Assembly: GCF_029227915.1 (NCBI RefSeq)
Contig: NC_079877.1
Location: 2,480,001-2,544,000, forward strand
DNA from: Hydractinia symbiolongicarpus
Lineage: Eukaryota > Cnidaria > Hydrozoa > Anthoathecata > Hydractiniidae
DNA: 64,000 nt
Direction of reading: 5' to 3'
Made by a program: the position numbers and the translations under genes. Shown in pieces: positions 48,951-63,246 of this stretch. The notes beneath the pieces are model-generated. The model saw only the letters and a program-made list of their open reading frames with translations. It ran no database searches and was not told where the DNA came from. How positions within the stretch are numbered: the first letter of the stretch is position 1; each line of letters opens with the position of its first letter.

Positions 48951-50812
48951 GATTGACTGTGGGATTTAATTGAACTAACTTTGGACTGTGACCTCATAAG
49001 TGTGATAAATGAGACAATTGGACTCCAAAAAAGAACATTCTTCTTAATTTGACATGATTGCCGAACTCAGCGATTACACTGGACCCTGTGGTAGCGATCC
49101 ATTTAAAAATTTAGATAAATAAGTCATTTTTACTGTAGGACCAATCATAGCCGTTAGCGCGCGCTGAAGATATAGAGACAGTTTCAAAAACTCCATTTCA
49201 TTGACTTTCTAACGGTGTCAATCCGTTTGAGTTACAACGGTTGCGTCACACATTCGTACCAACATGTATTTAGCGAAAGTATTCGGATATTACTAGGTTG
49301 CATCGCTTTTAACTGTGAAACGTTTGATTGTGCGACTTAAATGAACTGATTTCGGACTTTGAACTTATAAATGTGATAAATGAGTCATTTTGACTACAAG
49401 AAATGACATTCTTCTTAGTTTGACATGATTGATGGAACTCACCGATTACACTGGGCGCTGTGGTAACGTATTATTTAAAAATTTAGATAAATAAGTCATT
49501 TTGTACTGTGGGACCAATCCTAGCCGTTATCGCGCGCTGAAGAAATAGAGACAGTTTTAAAAACTACAATTCATTGACTTTCTAACTGTGTCAATCCGTT
49601 TGAGTTAAAACGGTTGCGTCACATTTGCGTACCAACATGTATTTAGTGATTTCCTTCCGATAATACTAAGTTGTATCGCTTTCAACAGTGAAACGATTGA
49701 CTGTGGGACTTAAATGAACTGATTTCGGACTTTGAACTTATAAATGTGATAAATGAGTCATTTTGACTACAAGAAATGACATTCTTCTTAGTTTGACATG
49801 ATTGATGGAACTCACCGATTACACTGGGCGCTGTGGTAACGTATTATTTAAAAATTTAGATAAATAAGTCATTTTGTACTGTGGGACCAATCCTAGCCGT
49901 TATCGCGCGCTGAAGAAATAGAGACAGTTTTAAAAACTACAATTCATTGACTTTCTAACTGTGTCAATCCGTTTGAGTTAAAACGGTTGCGTCACATTTG
50001 CGTACCAACATGTATTTAGTGATTTCCTTCCGATAATACTAAGTTGTATCGCTTTCAACAGTGAAACGATTGACTGTGGGACTTAGTTGAACTGATTTTA
50101 GACTTTGACCTTATAAGTGTGATAAATGAGTCATTTTGACTACAAGAAATGACATTCTTCTTAGTTTGACATGATTGATGGAACTCACCGATTACACTGG
50201 GCGCTGTGGTAACGCTTTATTAAAAAATTTAGATAAATAAGTCATTTTGTACTGTGGGACCAATCCTAGCCGTTATCTCGCGCTGAAGAAATAGAGACAG
50301 TTTTAAAAACTACATTTCATTGACTTTCTAACGGTGTCAATCCGTTTGAGTTACAACGGTTGCGTCACATAGTCGTACCAACATGTATTTACTGATTTTC
50401 TTCCGATATTACTAAGATGTATCGCTTTCAACAGTGAAACGATTGACTGTGGGACGTAGTTGAACTGATTTTGGACTTTGACCTTATAAATGTGATTAAT
50501 GCGCCAATTGGTCTCCAAGGAATAACATTCTTCTTAACTTGACATGATTGCTGGAATTCAGCGGTTACAACAGGCTCTTCGGTAGCGCTTTATTTAAAAA
50601 TTTAGATAAATAAGATTTTCTTACTGTGGGACCAATCCTGGCCGTTACCATGCGCTGAAGAAATAAAGACATTCTCAAAAACTACATTTCATTGATTTCT
50701 TGGTGGTATAATTCCGTTTGAGTTACAACGGTTGCGTCACATATTCGTACCAACATGTATTTTGTGATATTTTTCCGATATTACTAAGTTGTATCGCTTT
50801 CAACAGTGAAAC
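48951..50812 (+). repeat. Truncated HOR copy f, F-B-B-B-D (1,862 bp)
   Basis: C-A-A are missing. The class D unit upstream joins a class F unit through the allele GTATTTTGTGATATTTTTCC. One class B unit is duplicated exactly (49334-49706 and 49707-50079). The same D-to-F junction recurs at about 50.8 kb, 1,862 bp downstream, so the five-unit block is a new HOR in the making. Confidence 0.84.
49707..50079 (+). repeat. Single class B unit duplication (373 bp), copy 2
   Basis: It repeats 49334-49706. Both begin GACTTAAATGAACTGATTTC, but here that word is preceded by GACTGTGG, the sequence normally found before GACTTAGTTG. The junction therefore lies inside the shared word GACTTA. I see no internal differences. 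Confidence 0.86.
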
Positions 50813-53800
50813 GATTGACTGTGGGACTTAATTGAACTAACTTTGGACTGTGACCTCATAAGTGTGATAAATGAGACAATTGGACTCCAAGAAAGAACAT
50901 TCTTCTTAATTTGACATGATTGCCGGAACTCAGCGATTACACTGGACCCTATGGTAGCGATTCATTTTAAAATTTAGATAAATAAGTCATTTTTACTGTG
51001 GGACCAATCCTAGCCGTTAGCGCGCGTTGAAGATATAGAGACAGTTTCAAAAGCTCCATTTCATTGATTTCTTGGCGGTATAATTCCGTTTGAGTTACAA
51101 CGGTTGCGTCACATATTCGTACCAACATGTATTTAGCGAAAGTATTCGCATATTACTAGGTTGCATTGCTTTTAACTGTGAAACGTTTGACTGTGCGACT
51201 TAATTGAACTGATTTTGGACTTTGACCTTATAAATTTTATAAGTGAGACAATTGGACTCCTAGAAATAACTTTCTTCTTAATTTGACATGATTGCTGGAA
51301 CTCAGCGATTACACTGGGCGCTGTGGTAGCGCTTTATTTAAAAATTAAGATAAATAAGTCTTTTTTTACTGTGGGACCAATCCTAGCCGTTATCGCGCGC
51401 TGAAGAAATAGAGACAGTTTCTAAAACTAGATTTCATTGATTTTCTAACGGTGTCAATCCGTTTGAGTTAAAACAGTTGCGTCACATATTCGTACCAAAA
51501 TGTATTTAGTGATTTTTTTCGGAGATTCCTAAGTTGTATTGCTTTTAACAGTGAAACGATTGACTGTGGGAATTATTTGAACTGATTCAAGACTGTGACC
51601 TTATAAATGTGAGAAATGAGGCAAAAGGTCTCCAAGGAATAACATTCTTTTTAATTTGACATTATTGCTGGAATTCAGCGATTACATTAGGCTCTGTGGT
51701 AGCCTTTTTTTAAAAATTTAGATAAATAAGTCATTTTTTACTGTGGGACCAATCCTAGCCGTTAGTTCGCGCTGAAGAAATAGAGACAGCTTCAAAAAGT
51801 ACATTTCATTGACTTTCTAACGGTGTCAATCTGTTTGAGTTACAACGGTTGGGTCACATATTCGTACAAACATGTATTAACGATTTTTTTCTGATATTAC
51901 TAGGTTGCATCGGTTCTAACAGTAAAACGATTGACTGTGGGATTTAATTGAACTAACTTTGGACTGTGACCTCATAAGTGTGATAAATATGACAATTGGA
52001 CTCCAAGAAAGAACATTCTTCTTAATTTGACATGATTGCCGGAACTCAGCGATTACACTGGGCGCTGTGGTAGCGCTTTGTTTAAATGTTAAGATAAATA
52101 AGTCATTTATTACTGTGGAAACAATCCTAGCCGTTATCGCGCGCTGAAGAAGTAAAGACAGTTTCAAAAACTACATTTCATTGACTTTCTAACCGTGTCA
52201 ATCCGTTTGAGTTACAACGGTTGGGTCACATATTCGTACCAATATGTATTTAGTGATTTCCTTCCGATATTACTAAGTTGTATCGCTTTTAACAGTGAAA
52301 CGATTGACCGTGGGGATTAATTCAACTGATTCTGGACTGTGACCTTATAAATGTGATTAATGCGCCAATTGGTCTCCAAGGAATAACATTCTTCTTAATT
52401 TGACATGATTGCTGTAATTCAGCGGTTACAACAGGCTCTTCGGTAGCGCTTTATTTAAAAATTTAGATAAATAAGATTTTCTTACTGTGGGACCAATCCT
52501 GGCCGTTACCATGCGCTGAAGAAATAAAGACATTCTCAGAAACTACATTTCATTGATTTCTTGGTGGTATAATGCCGTTTGAGTTACAACGGTTGCGTCA
52601 CATGTTCGTACCAACATGTATTTAGCGAAAGTATTCGGATATTACTAGGTTGCATCGCTTTTAACTGTGAAACGTTTGACTGTGCGACTTAATTGAACTG
52701 ATTTTGAACTTTGACCTTATAAATGTTATAAGTGAGACAATTGGACACCAAGAAATACCATTCTTCTTAATTTGACATGATTGGTGGAACTAAGCGTATA
52801 CACTGGACCCTGTGGTAGCGATTCACTTAAAAATTTAGATAAATAAGTCATTTTTACTGTGGGACCAATCCTAGCCGTTAGCGCGCGCTGAAGATATAGA
52901 GATAGTTTCAAAAACTCCATTTCATTGACTTTCTAACGGTGTCAATCCGTTTGAGTTAGAACGGTTGCGTCACATAATCGTACCAACATGTATTTAGTGA
53001 TTTTCTTCCGATATTACTAAGTTGTATCGCTTTCAACAGAGAAACGATTGACTGTGGGACTTAGTTGAACTGATTTTGGACTTTGACCTTATAAATGCAA
53101 TAAATGAGCCATTTTGACTAGAAGAAGTAACATTCTTCTTAATTTGACATGATTGCCGGAACTCAGCAATTACACTGGACCCTGTGGTAGCGATTCATTA
53201 AAAAATTTAAATAAACATGTCATGTTTACTGTGGGACCAATCCTAGCCGTTAGCGCGCGCTGAAGATATTGAGACAGTTTCAAAAACTCCATTTCATTGA
53301 CTTTCTAAAGGTGTCAATCCGTTTGAGTTACAACGGTTGCGTCACACATTCGTACCAACATGTATTTTGTGATATTTTTCCGATATTACTAAGTTGTATC
53401 GCTTTCAACAGTGAAACAATTGAATGTGGGACTTAATTGAACTAACTTTGGACTGTGACCTCATAAGTGTGATAAATGAGACAATTGGACTCCAAGAAAG
53501 AACATTCTTCTTAATTTGACATGATTGCCGGAACTCAGCGATTACACTGGACCCTGTGGTAGCGATTCATTTAAAAATTTAGATAAATAAGTCATTTTTA
53601 CTGTGGGACCAATCCTAGCCGTTAGCGCGCGCTGAAGATATAGAGACAGTTTCAAAAGCTCCATTTCAATGATTTCTTGGCGGTATAATACCGTTTGAGT
53701 TACAACGGTTGCGTCACATATTCGTACCAACATGTATTTAGCAAAAGTATTCGGATATTATTAGGTTGCATTGCTTTTAACTGTGAAACGTTTGACTGTG

Positions 53801-54030
53801 CGACTTAATTGAACTGATTTTGGACTTTGACCTTATAAATGTTATAAGTGAGACAATTGGACTCCAAGAAATAACTTTCTTCTTAATTTGAAATGATTGC
53901 TGGAACTCAGCGATTACACAGGGCGCTGTGGTAGCGCTTTATTTAAAAATTAAGATAAATAAGTCTTTTTTTACTGTGGGACCAATCCTAGCCGTTATCG
54001 CGCGCTGAAGAAATAGAGACAGTTTCTAAA

Positions 54031-54050
54031 ACTAAATTTCGTCACATATT
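54031..54050 (+). repeat. 45-bp deletion inside a unit
   Basis: ACTAAATTTC is joined to GTCACATATTCG at 54040/54041. The next unit downstream (from 54361) has 45 more bases between these words. Only a single shared base is visible at the junction. The deletion is unique in the window, so it was not amplified. Confidence 0.87.
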
Positions 54051-57000
54051 CGTACCAATATGTATTTAGTGATTTCCTTCCGATATTACTAAGTTGTATC
54101 GCTTTTAACAGTGAAACGATTGACTGTGGGACTTAATTGAACTAACTTTGGACTGTGACCTCATAAGTGTGATAAATGAGACAATTGGACTCCAAGAAAG
54201 AACATTCTTCTTAATTTGACATGATTGCCGGAACTCAGCGATTACACTGGACCCTGTGGTAGCGATTCATTTAAAAATTTAGATAAATAAGTCTTTTTTT
54301 ACTGTGGGACCAATCCTAGCCGTTATCGCGCGCTGAAGAAATAGAGACAGTTTCTAAAACTAAATTTCATTGATTTTCTAACGGTGTCAATCCGTTTGAG
54401 TTAAAACAGTTGCGTCACATATTCGTACCAAAATGTATTTAGTGATTTCTTTCGGATATTCCTAAGTTGTATCGCTTTTAACAGTGAAACGATTGACTGT
54501 GGGATTTAATTGAACTAACTTTGGACTGTGACCTCATAAGTGTGATAAATATGACAATTGGACTCCAAGAAAGAACATTCTTCTTAATTTGACATGATTG
54601 CCGGAACTCAGCGATTACACTGGGCGCTGTGGTAGCGCTTTGTTTAAAAGTTAAGATAAATAAGTCATTTATTACTGTGGAAACAATCCTAGCCGTTATC
54701 GCGCGCTGAAGAAGTAGAGACAGTTTTAAAAACTACATTTCATTGACTTTCTAACCGTGTCAATCCGTTTGAGTTAAAACGGTTGCGTCACATAATCGTA
54801 CCAGCATGTATTTAGTGATTTTCTTCCGATATTACTAAGTTGTATCGCTTTTAACAGTAAAACGATTGACCGTGGGGATTAATTCAACTGATTCTGGACT
54901 GTGACCTTCTAAATGTGATTAATGCGCCAATTGGTCTTCAAGGAATAACATTCTTCTTAATTTGACATGATTGCTGGAATTCAGCGGTTACATTAGGCTC
55001 TGCGGTAGCGCTTTATTCAAAAATTTAGATAAATAAGATTTTCTTACTGTAGGAGCAATCCTGGCCGTTAGCACGCGCTGAAGAAACAAAGACATTCTCA
55101 AAAACTACATTTCATTGATTTCTTGGCGGTATAATTCCGTTTGAATTACAACGGTTGCGTCACATATTCGTACCAACATGTATTTAGCGAAAGTATTCGG
55201 ATATTACTAGGTTGCATTCCTTTTAACTGTGAAACGTTTGACTGTGCGACTTAATTGAACTGATTTTGGACTTTGACCTTATAAATGTTATAAGTGAGAC
55301 AATTGGACTTCAAGAAATAACATTCTTTTTAATTTGACATGATTGCTGGAACTCAGCGATTACACTGGGCGCTGTGGTAGCGCTTTATTTAAAAATTAAG
55401 ATAAATAAGTCTTTTTTTACTGTGGGACCAATCCTAGCCGTTATCGCGCGCTGAAGAAATAGAGACAGACTCAAAAATCACATTTCATTGACTTTCTAAC
55501 GGTGTCAATCCGTTTGAGTTACAACAGTTGCGTCACATAATCGTACCAAAATGTATTTAGTGTTTTTCTGCGGATATTCCTAAGTTGTATCGGTTCTAAC
55601 AGTGAAACGATTGACTGTTGGATTTAATTGAACTAACTTTGGACTGTGACCTCATAAGTGTGATAAATGAGACAATTGGACTGCAAGAAAGAACATTCTT
55701 CTTAATTTGACATGATTGCCGGAACTCAGCGATTACACTGGACCCTGTGGTAGCGATCCATTTAAAAATTTAGATAAATAAGTCATTTTTACTGTGGGAC
55801 CAATCCTAGCCGTTAGCGCGCGCTGAAGATATAGAGACAGTTTCAAAAACTCCATTTTATTGACTTTCTAACGGTGTCAATCCGTTTGAGTTACAACGGT
55901 TGCGTCACACATTCGTACCAACATGTATTTAGCGAAAGTATTCGGATATTACCAGGTTACATCGCTTTTAACTGTGAAACGTTTGACTGTGCGACTTAAA
56001 TGAACTGATTTTGGACTTTGACCTTATAAATGTTATAAGTGAGACAATTGGACACCAAGAAATAAAATTCTTCTTAATTTGACGTGATTGCCGGAACTCA
56101 GCGATTACACTGGACCCTGTGGTAGCGATTTATTTAAAAATTTAGATAAATAAGTCATTTTTACTGTGGGACCAATCCTAGCCGTTAGCGTGCGCTGAAG
56201 ATATAGAGACAGTTTCAAAAGCTCCATTTCATTGACTTTCTAACGGTGTCAATCCGTTTGAGTTACAACGGTTGCGTCACACATTCGTACCAACATGTAT
56301 TTAGTGATTTTTTTCCGATATTACTAAGTTGTATCGCTTTCAACGGTGAAACGATTGACTGTGGGATTTAATTGACCTGATTTTGGACTTTCACCTTATA
56401 AATGTAATAAATGAGCCATTTTGACTAAAAGAAAAAACATTCTTCTTAATTTGACATGATTGCTGGAACTCAGCGATTACACTGGGCGCTGTGGTAGCGC
56501 TTTCTTTAAAAGTTAAGATAAATAAGTCATTTATTACTGTGGAAACAATCCTAGCCGTTATCGCGCGCTGAAGAAATAGAGACAGTTTCAAAAACTACAT
56601 TTCATTGACTTTCTAACGGTGTCAATCCGTTTGAGTTACAACGGTTGCGTCACATATTCGTACCAACATGTATTTAGTGATTTTCTTCGGATAATACCAA
56701 GTTGTATCGCTTTTAACAGTGAAACTATTGACTGTGGTAATTATTTGAACTGATTCAGGACTGTGACCTTATAAATGTGATAAATGAGGCAATAGGTCTT
56801 CAAGGAATATCATTCTTCTTAATTTGACATGATTGCTGGAATTCAGCGATTACATTAGGCTCTGTGGTAGCCCTTGTTTAAAAATTTAGATAAATAAGTC
56901 ATTTTTTACTGTGGGACCAATCCTAGCCGTTAGTTCGCGCGGAAGAAATAGAGACAGCTTCAAAAAGTACATTTCATTGACTTTCTAACGGTGTCAATCC

Positions 57001-60000
57001 GTTTGAGTTACAACGGTTGGGTCACATATTCGAACCAACATGTATTTAGCGATATTTTTCTGATATTACTAGGTTGCATTGCTTCAAACAGTGAAACGAT
57101 TGACTGTGAGACTTAATTGAACTAACTTTGGACTGTGACCTCATAAGTGTGATAAATGAGACAATTGGACTCCAGGAAAGAACATTCTTCTTAATTTGAC
57201 ATGATTGCCGGAACTCAGCGATTACACTGGACCCTGTGGTAGCGATTCATTAAAAGTTTAGATAAATAAGTCATTTTTACTGTAGGCCCAATCCTAGCCG
57301 TTAGCGCGCGCTGAAGATATAGAGACAGTTTCAAAAACTCCATTTCATTGACTTTCTAACGGTGTCAATCCGTTTGAGTTACAGCGGTTGCGTCACACAT
57401 TCGTACCAACATGTATTTAGTGATTTTTTTCCGATATTACTAAGTTGTATCGCTTTCAACAGTGAAACGATTGACTGTGGGACTTAATTGAACTGATTTT
57501 GGACTTTGACCTTATAAATGTGATAAATGAGTCATTTTGACTACAAGAAATGATATTATTCGTAATTTGACATGATTGCTGGAACTCAGCGATTACACCG
57601 GACCCTGTGGTAGCGATTCAATTAAAAATTTAGATAAATAAGTCATTTTTACTGTGGGACCAATCATAGCCGTTAGCGCGCGCTGAAGATATAGAGACAG
57701 TTTCACAAACTCCATTTCATTGACTTTTTAACGGTGTCAATCCGTTTGAGTTACAACGGTTGCGTCACATATTCGTACCACCGTGTATTTAGCGAAAGTC
57801 TTCTGATATTACTAGGTTGCATCGCTTTTAACTGTGAAACGTTTGACTGTGCAACTTAATTGAACTGATTTTGGACTTTGACCTTATAAATGTTATAAGT
57901 GAGACAATTGGACTCCAAGAAATGACATTCTTCTTAATTTGACATGATTGCTGGAACTCAGCGATTACACTGGGCGCTGTGGTAGCGCTTTATTTAAAAA
58001 TTAAGATAAATAAGTCTTTTTTACTGTGGGACCAATCCTAGCAGATATCGCGCGCTGAAGAAATAGAGACAGTTTCAAAAACCACATTTCATTGACTTTC
58101 TAACGGTGTCAATGCGTTTTAGTTACAACGGTTGTGTCACATAATCGTACCATCATGTATTTAGTGATTTTCTTCCGATATTACTAAGTTGTATCGCTTT
58201 TAACAGTGAAACGATTGACTGTGGGAATTATTTGAACTGATTCAGGACTTTGACCTTATAAATGTAATAAATGAGCCATTATGACTACAAGAAATAACAT
58301 TCTCCTTAATTTGACATGATTGCTGGAACTCAGCGATTACACTGGGCGCTGTTGTAGCGCTTTGTTTAAAAGTTAAGATAAATAAGTCATTTATTACTGT
58401 GGAAACAATCCTAGCCGTTATCGCACGCTGAAGAAATCGAGACAGTTTCAAAAACTACATTTCATTGACTTTCTAACGGTGTCAATCCGTTTGAGTTACA
58501 ACGGTTGCGTCACATATTCGTACCAACATGTATTTAGCGAAAGTATTCGGATATTACTTGGTTGCATCGCTTTTAACTGTGAAACGTTTGGTTGTGCGAC
58601 TTAATTGAACTGCTTTTGGACTTTGACCTTATAAATGTTATAAGTGAGACAATTGGACTCCAGGAAAGAACATTCTTCTTAATTTGACATGATTGCCGGA
58701 ACTCAGCGATTACACTGGACCCTGTGGTAGCGATTCATTAAAAGTTTAGATAAATAAGTCATTTTTACTGTGGGACCAATCCTAGCCGTTAGCGCGCGCT
58801 GAAGATATAGAGACAGTTTCAAAAACTCCATTTCATTGACTTTCTAACGGTGTCAATCCGTTTGAGTTACAGCGGTTGCGTCACACATTCGTACCAACAT
58901 GTATTTAGTGATTTTTTTTTGATATTACTAAGTTGTATCGCTTGCAACAGTGAAACGATTGACTGTGGGACTTAATTGAACTGATTTTGGACTTTGACCT
59001 TATAAATGTTATAAGTGAGACAATTGGACTCCAAGAAATGACATTCTTCTTAATTTGACATGATTGCTGGAACTCAGCGATTACACTGGGCGCTGTGGTA
59101 GCGCTTTATTTAAAAATTAAGATAAATAAGTCTTTTTTACTGTGGGACCAATCCTAGCAGATATCGCGCGCTGAAGAAATAGAGACAGTTTCAAAAACCA
59201 CATTTCATTGACTTTCTAACGGTGTCAATGCGTTTGAGTTACAACGGTTGTGTCACATCATCGTACCATCATGTATTTAGTGATTTTCTTCCGATATTAC
59301 TAAGTTGTATCGCTTTTAACAGTGAAACGATTGACTGTGGGAATTATTTGAACTGATTCAGGACTTTGACCTTATAAATGTAATTAATGAGCCATTATGA
59401 CTAGAAGAAATAACATTCTCCTTAATTTGACATGATTGCTGGAACTCAGCGATTACACTGGGCGCTGTGGTAGCGCTTTGTTTAAAAGTTAAGATAAATA
59501 AGTCATTTATTACTGTGGAAACAATCCTAGCCGTTATCGCACGCTGAAGAAATCGAGACAGTTTCAAAAACTACATTTCATTGACTTTCTAACGGTGTCA
59601 ATCCGTTTGAGTTACAACGGTTGCGTCACATATTCGTACCAACATGTATTTAGTGATTTCCTTCCGATATTACTAAGTTGTATCGCTTTTAACAGTGAAA
59701 CGATTGACCGTGGGAATTATTTCAATTGATTCTGGACTGTGACCTTAAAAATGTGATTAATGCGCCAATTGGTCTCCAAGGAATAACATTTTTCTTAATT
59801 TGTCATGATTGCTGGAATTCAGCGGTTACATTAGGCTCTGCGGTAGCGCTTTATTTAAATATTTAGATAAATAAGATTTTCTTACTGTGGGACCAATCAT
59901 GGCTGTTAGCACGCGCTGAAGAAATAAAGACATTCTCAAAAACTACATTTCATTGATTTCTTGGCGGTATAATTCCGTTTGAGTTACAACGGTTGCGTCA

Positions 60001-63000
60001 CATATTCGTACCAACATGTATTTAGCGAAAGTATTCGGATATTACTTGGTTGCATCGCTTTTAACTGTGAAACGTTTGGCTGTGCGACTTAATTGAACTG
60101 CTTTTGGACTTTGACCTTATAAATGTTGTAAGTGAGACAATTGGTCTCCAAGAAATAACATTCTTCTTAATTTGACATAATTGCTGGAACTCAGCGATTA
60201 CACTGGGCGCTGTGGTAATGCTTTATTTAAAAATTAAGATGAATAAGTCATTTTTTACTGTGGGACCAATCCTAGCCGTTAGTTTGCGCTGAAGAAGTAG
60301 AGACAGCTTCAAAAAGTACATTTCATTGACTTTCTCACGGTGTCAATCCGTTTGAGTTACAACGGTTGCGTCACACATTCGTACCAACATGTATTTAGTG
60401 ATATTTTTCCGATGTTACTAAGTTGAATCGCTTTCAACAGTAAAACGATTGACTGTGGGATTTAGTTGAACTGATTTTGGACTTTGACCTTATAAATGTG
60501 ATAAATGAGTCATTTTGACTACAAGAAATGACATTCTTCTTAGTTTGACATGATTGCTGGAACTCAGCGATTACACTGGGCGCTGTGATAACGCTTTATT
60601 TAAAAATTAAGATAAATAAGTCATTTTGTACTGTGGGACCAATCCTAGCCGTTATCGCGAGCTGAAGAAATAGAGAAAGTTTCAAAAACTACATTTCATT
60701 GACTTTCTAACGGTGTCAATCCGTTTGAATTAAAACGGTTGCGTCACATATTCGTACCAACATGTATTTAGCGAAAGTATTCGGATATTACTAGGTTGCA
60801 TCGCTCTTAACTGTGAAACGCTTGGCTGTGCGACTTAATTGAACTGCTTGTGGACTTTGACCTTATAAATGTTGTAAGTGAGACAATTGGACTCCAAGAA
60901 AAAACATTCTTCTTAATTTGACATAATTGCTGCAACTCACCGATTACACTGGGCGCTGTGGTAAGGCTTTATTTAAAAATTAAGATAAATAAGTCATTTT
61001 TTACTGTGGGACCAATCCTAGCCGTTAGTTTGCGCTGCAGAAGTAGAGACAGCTTCCAAAAGTACATTTCATTGACTTTTTCAAGGTGTCAATCCGTTTG
61101 AGTTACAACGGTTGCGTCACACATTCGTACCAACATATATTTAGTGATATTTTTCCGATATTACTAAGTTGTATCGCTTTCAACAGTGAAACGCTTGACT
61201 GTGGGACTTAGTTGAACTGATTTTGGACTTTGACCTTATAAATGTGATAAATGAGTCATTTTGACTACAAGAAATGACATTCTTCTTAGTGTGACATGAT
61301 TGCTGGAACTCAGCGATTACACTGGACGCTGTGGTAACGCTTTATTTAAAAATTAAGATAAATAAGTCATTTGGTACTGTGGGACCAATCCTAGCCGTTA
61401 TCGCGCGCTGAAGAAATAGAGACAGTTTCAAAAACTACATTTCATTGACTTTCTAACAGTGTCAATAAGTTTGAGTTAGAACGGTTGCGTCACATAATCG
61501 TACCAGCATGTATTTAGTGATTTTCTTCCGATATTACTAAGTTGTATCGCTTTCAACAGAGAAACGATTGACTGTGAAACTTAATTGAACTGATTTTGGA
61601 CTTTGACCTTATAAATGTAATAAATGAGCCATTATGACTAGAAGAAATAACATTCTCCTTAATTTGACATGATTGCTGGAACTCAGCGATTACACTGGGC
61701 GCTGTGGTAGCGCTTTGTTTAAAAGTTAAGATAAATAAGTCATTTATTACTGTGGAAACAATCCTAGCCGTTATCACACCCTGAAGAAATAGAGACAGTT
61801 TCAAAAACTACATTTCATTGACTTTCTAACGGTGTCAATCCGTTTGAATTAAAACGGTTGCGTCACACATTCGTACCAACATGTATTTAGTGATATTTTT
61901 CCGATATTACTAAGTTGTATCGCTTTCAACAGTGAAACGATTGACTGTGGGACTTAGTTGAACTGATTTTGTACTTTGACCTTATAAATGTGATAAATGA
62001 GTCATTTTGACAACAAGAAATGACATTCTTCTTAGTTTGACATGATTGCTGGAACTCAGCGATTACACTGGGCGCTGTGTTAACGCTTTATTTAAAAATT
62101 AAGATAAATAAGTCATTTTGTACTGTGGGACCAATCCTAGCCGTTACCGCGCGCTAAAGAAATAGAGACAGTTTCAAAAACTACATTTCATTGACTTTCT
62201 AACGATGTCAATCCGTTTGAATTAGAACGGTTGCGTCACATAATCGTACCAGCATGTATATAGTGATTTTCTTCCGATATTACTAAGTTGTATCGCTTTC
62301 AACAGAGAAAGGATTGACTGTGGGACTTAATTGAACTGATTTTGGGCTTTGACCTCATAAATGTAATAAATGAGCCATTGTGACTAGAAGAAATAACATT
62401 CTCCTTAATTTGACATGATTGCTGGAACTCAGCGATTACACTATGCGCTGTGGTAGCGCTTTGTTTAAAAGTTAAGATAAATAAGTCATTTATTACGGTG
62501 GAAACAATCCTAGCCGTTATCGCACGCTGAAGAAATAGAGACAGTTTTAAAAACTACATTTCATTGACTTTCTAACGGTGTCAATCCGTTTGAGTTAAAA
62601 CGGTTGCGTCACATATTCGTACCAACATGTATTTAGTGATTTCCTTCCGATAATACTAGGTTGCATCGCTTTTAACTGTGAAACGTTTGACTGTGCGACT
62701 TAATTGAACTGATTTGGAACTTTGACCTTATAAATGTTATAAGTGAGACAATTGGACACCAAGAAATACCATTCTTCTTAATTTGACATGATTGGTGGAA
62801 CTAAGCGTATACACTGGACCCTGTGGTAGCGATTCATTTAAAAATTTAGATAAAGAAGTCAATTTTACTGTGGGACCAATCCTAGCCGTTAGCGCGCGCT
62901 GAAGATATAGAGATAGTTTCAAAAACTCCATTTCATTGACTTTCTAACGGTGTCAATCCGTTTGAGTTAGAACGTTTGCTTCACATAATCGTACCAACAT

Positions 63001-63220
63001 GTATTTAGTGATTTTCTTCCGATATTACTAAGTTGTATCGCTTTCAACAGAGAAACGATTGACTGTGGCACTTAATTGAACTGATTTTTGACTTTGACCT
63101 TATAAATGTAATAAATGAGCCATTTTGACTAGAAGAAATAACCTTCTCCTTAATTTGACATGATTGCTGGAACTCAGCGATTACACTATGCGCTGTGGTA
63201 GCGCTTTGTTTAAAAGTTTA

Positions 63221-63246
63221 GATAAATAAGTCATAAATAAGAAACA
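63221..63246 (+). repeat. Small rearrangement with repeated ATAAATAAG
   Basis: The normal GATAAATAAGTCATTTATTA followed by CTGTGGAAAC (or CGGTGGAAAC) is replaced by GATAAATAAGTC, a second ATAAATAAG and AAACAATCC. The unit is about 5 bp shorter. The event removes the otherwise strongly conserved ACTGTGG or ACGGTGG and occurs once only. Confidence 0.82.

Noticed and set aside
591-63000. Recurring minus-strand open frames of 61-88 codons beginning MKLS or MEFLKLS, and plus-strand frames of 62-65 codons beginning MDFDLV
   Set aside because: They recur at multiples of the unit length because the unit recurs, are broken by the ordinary substitutions between classes, and have no conserved start context, codon bias or recognisable domain. 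They are not genes.
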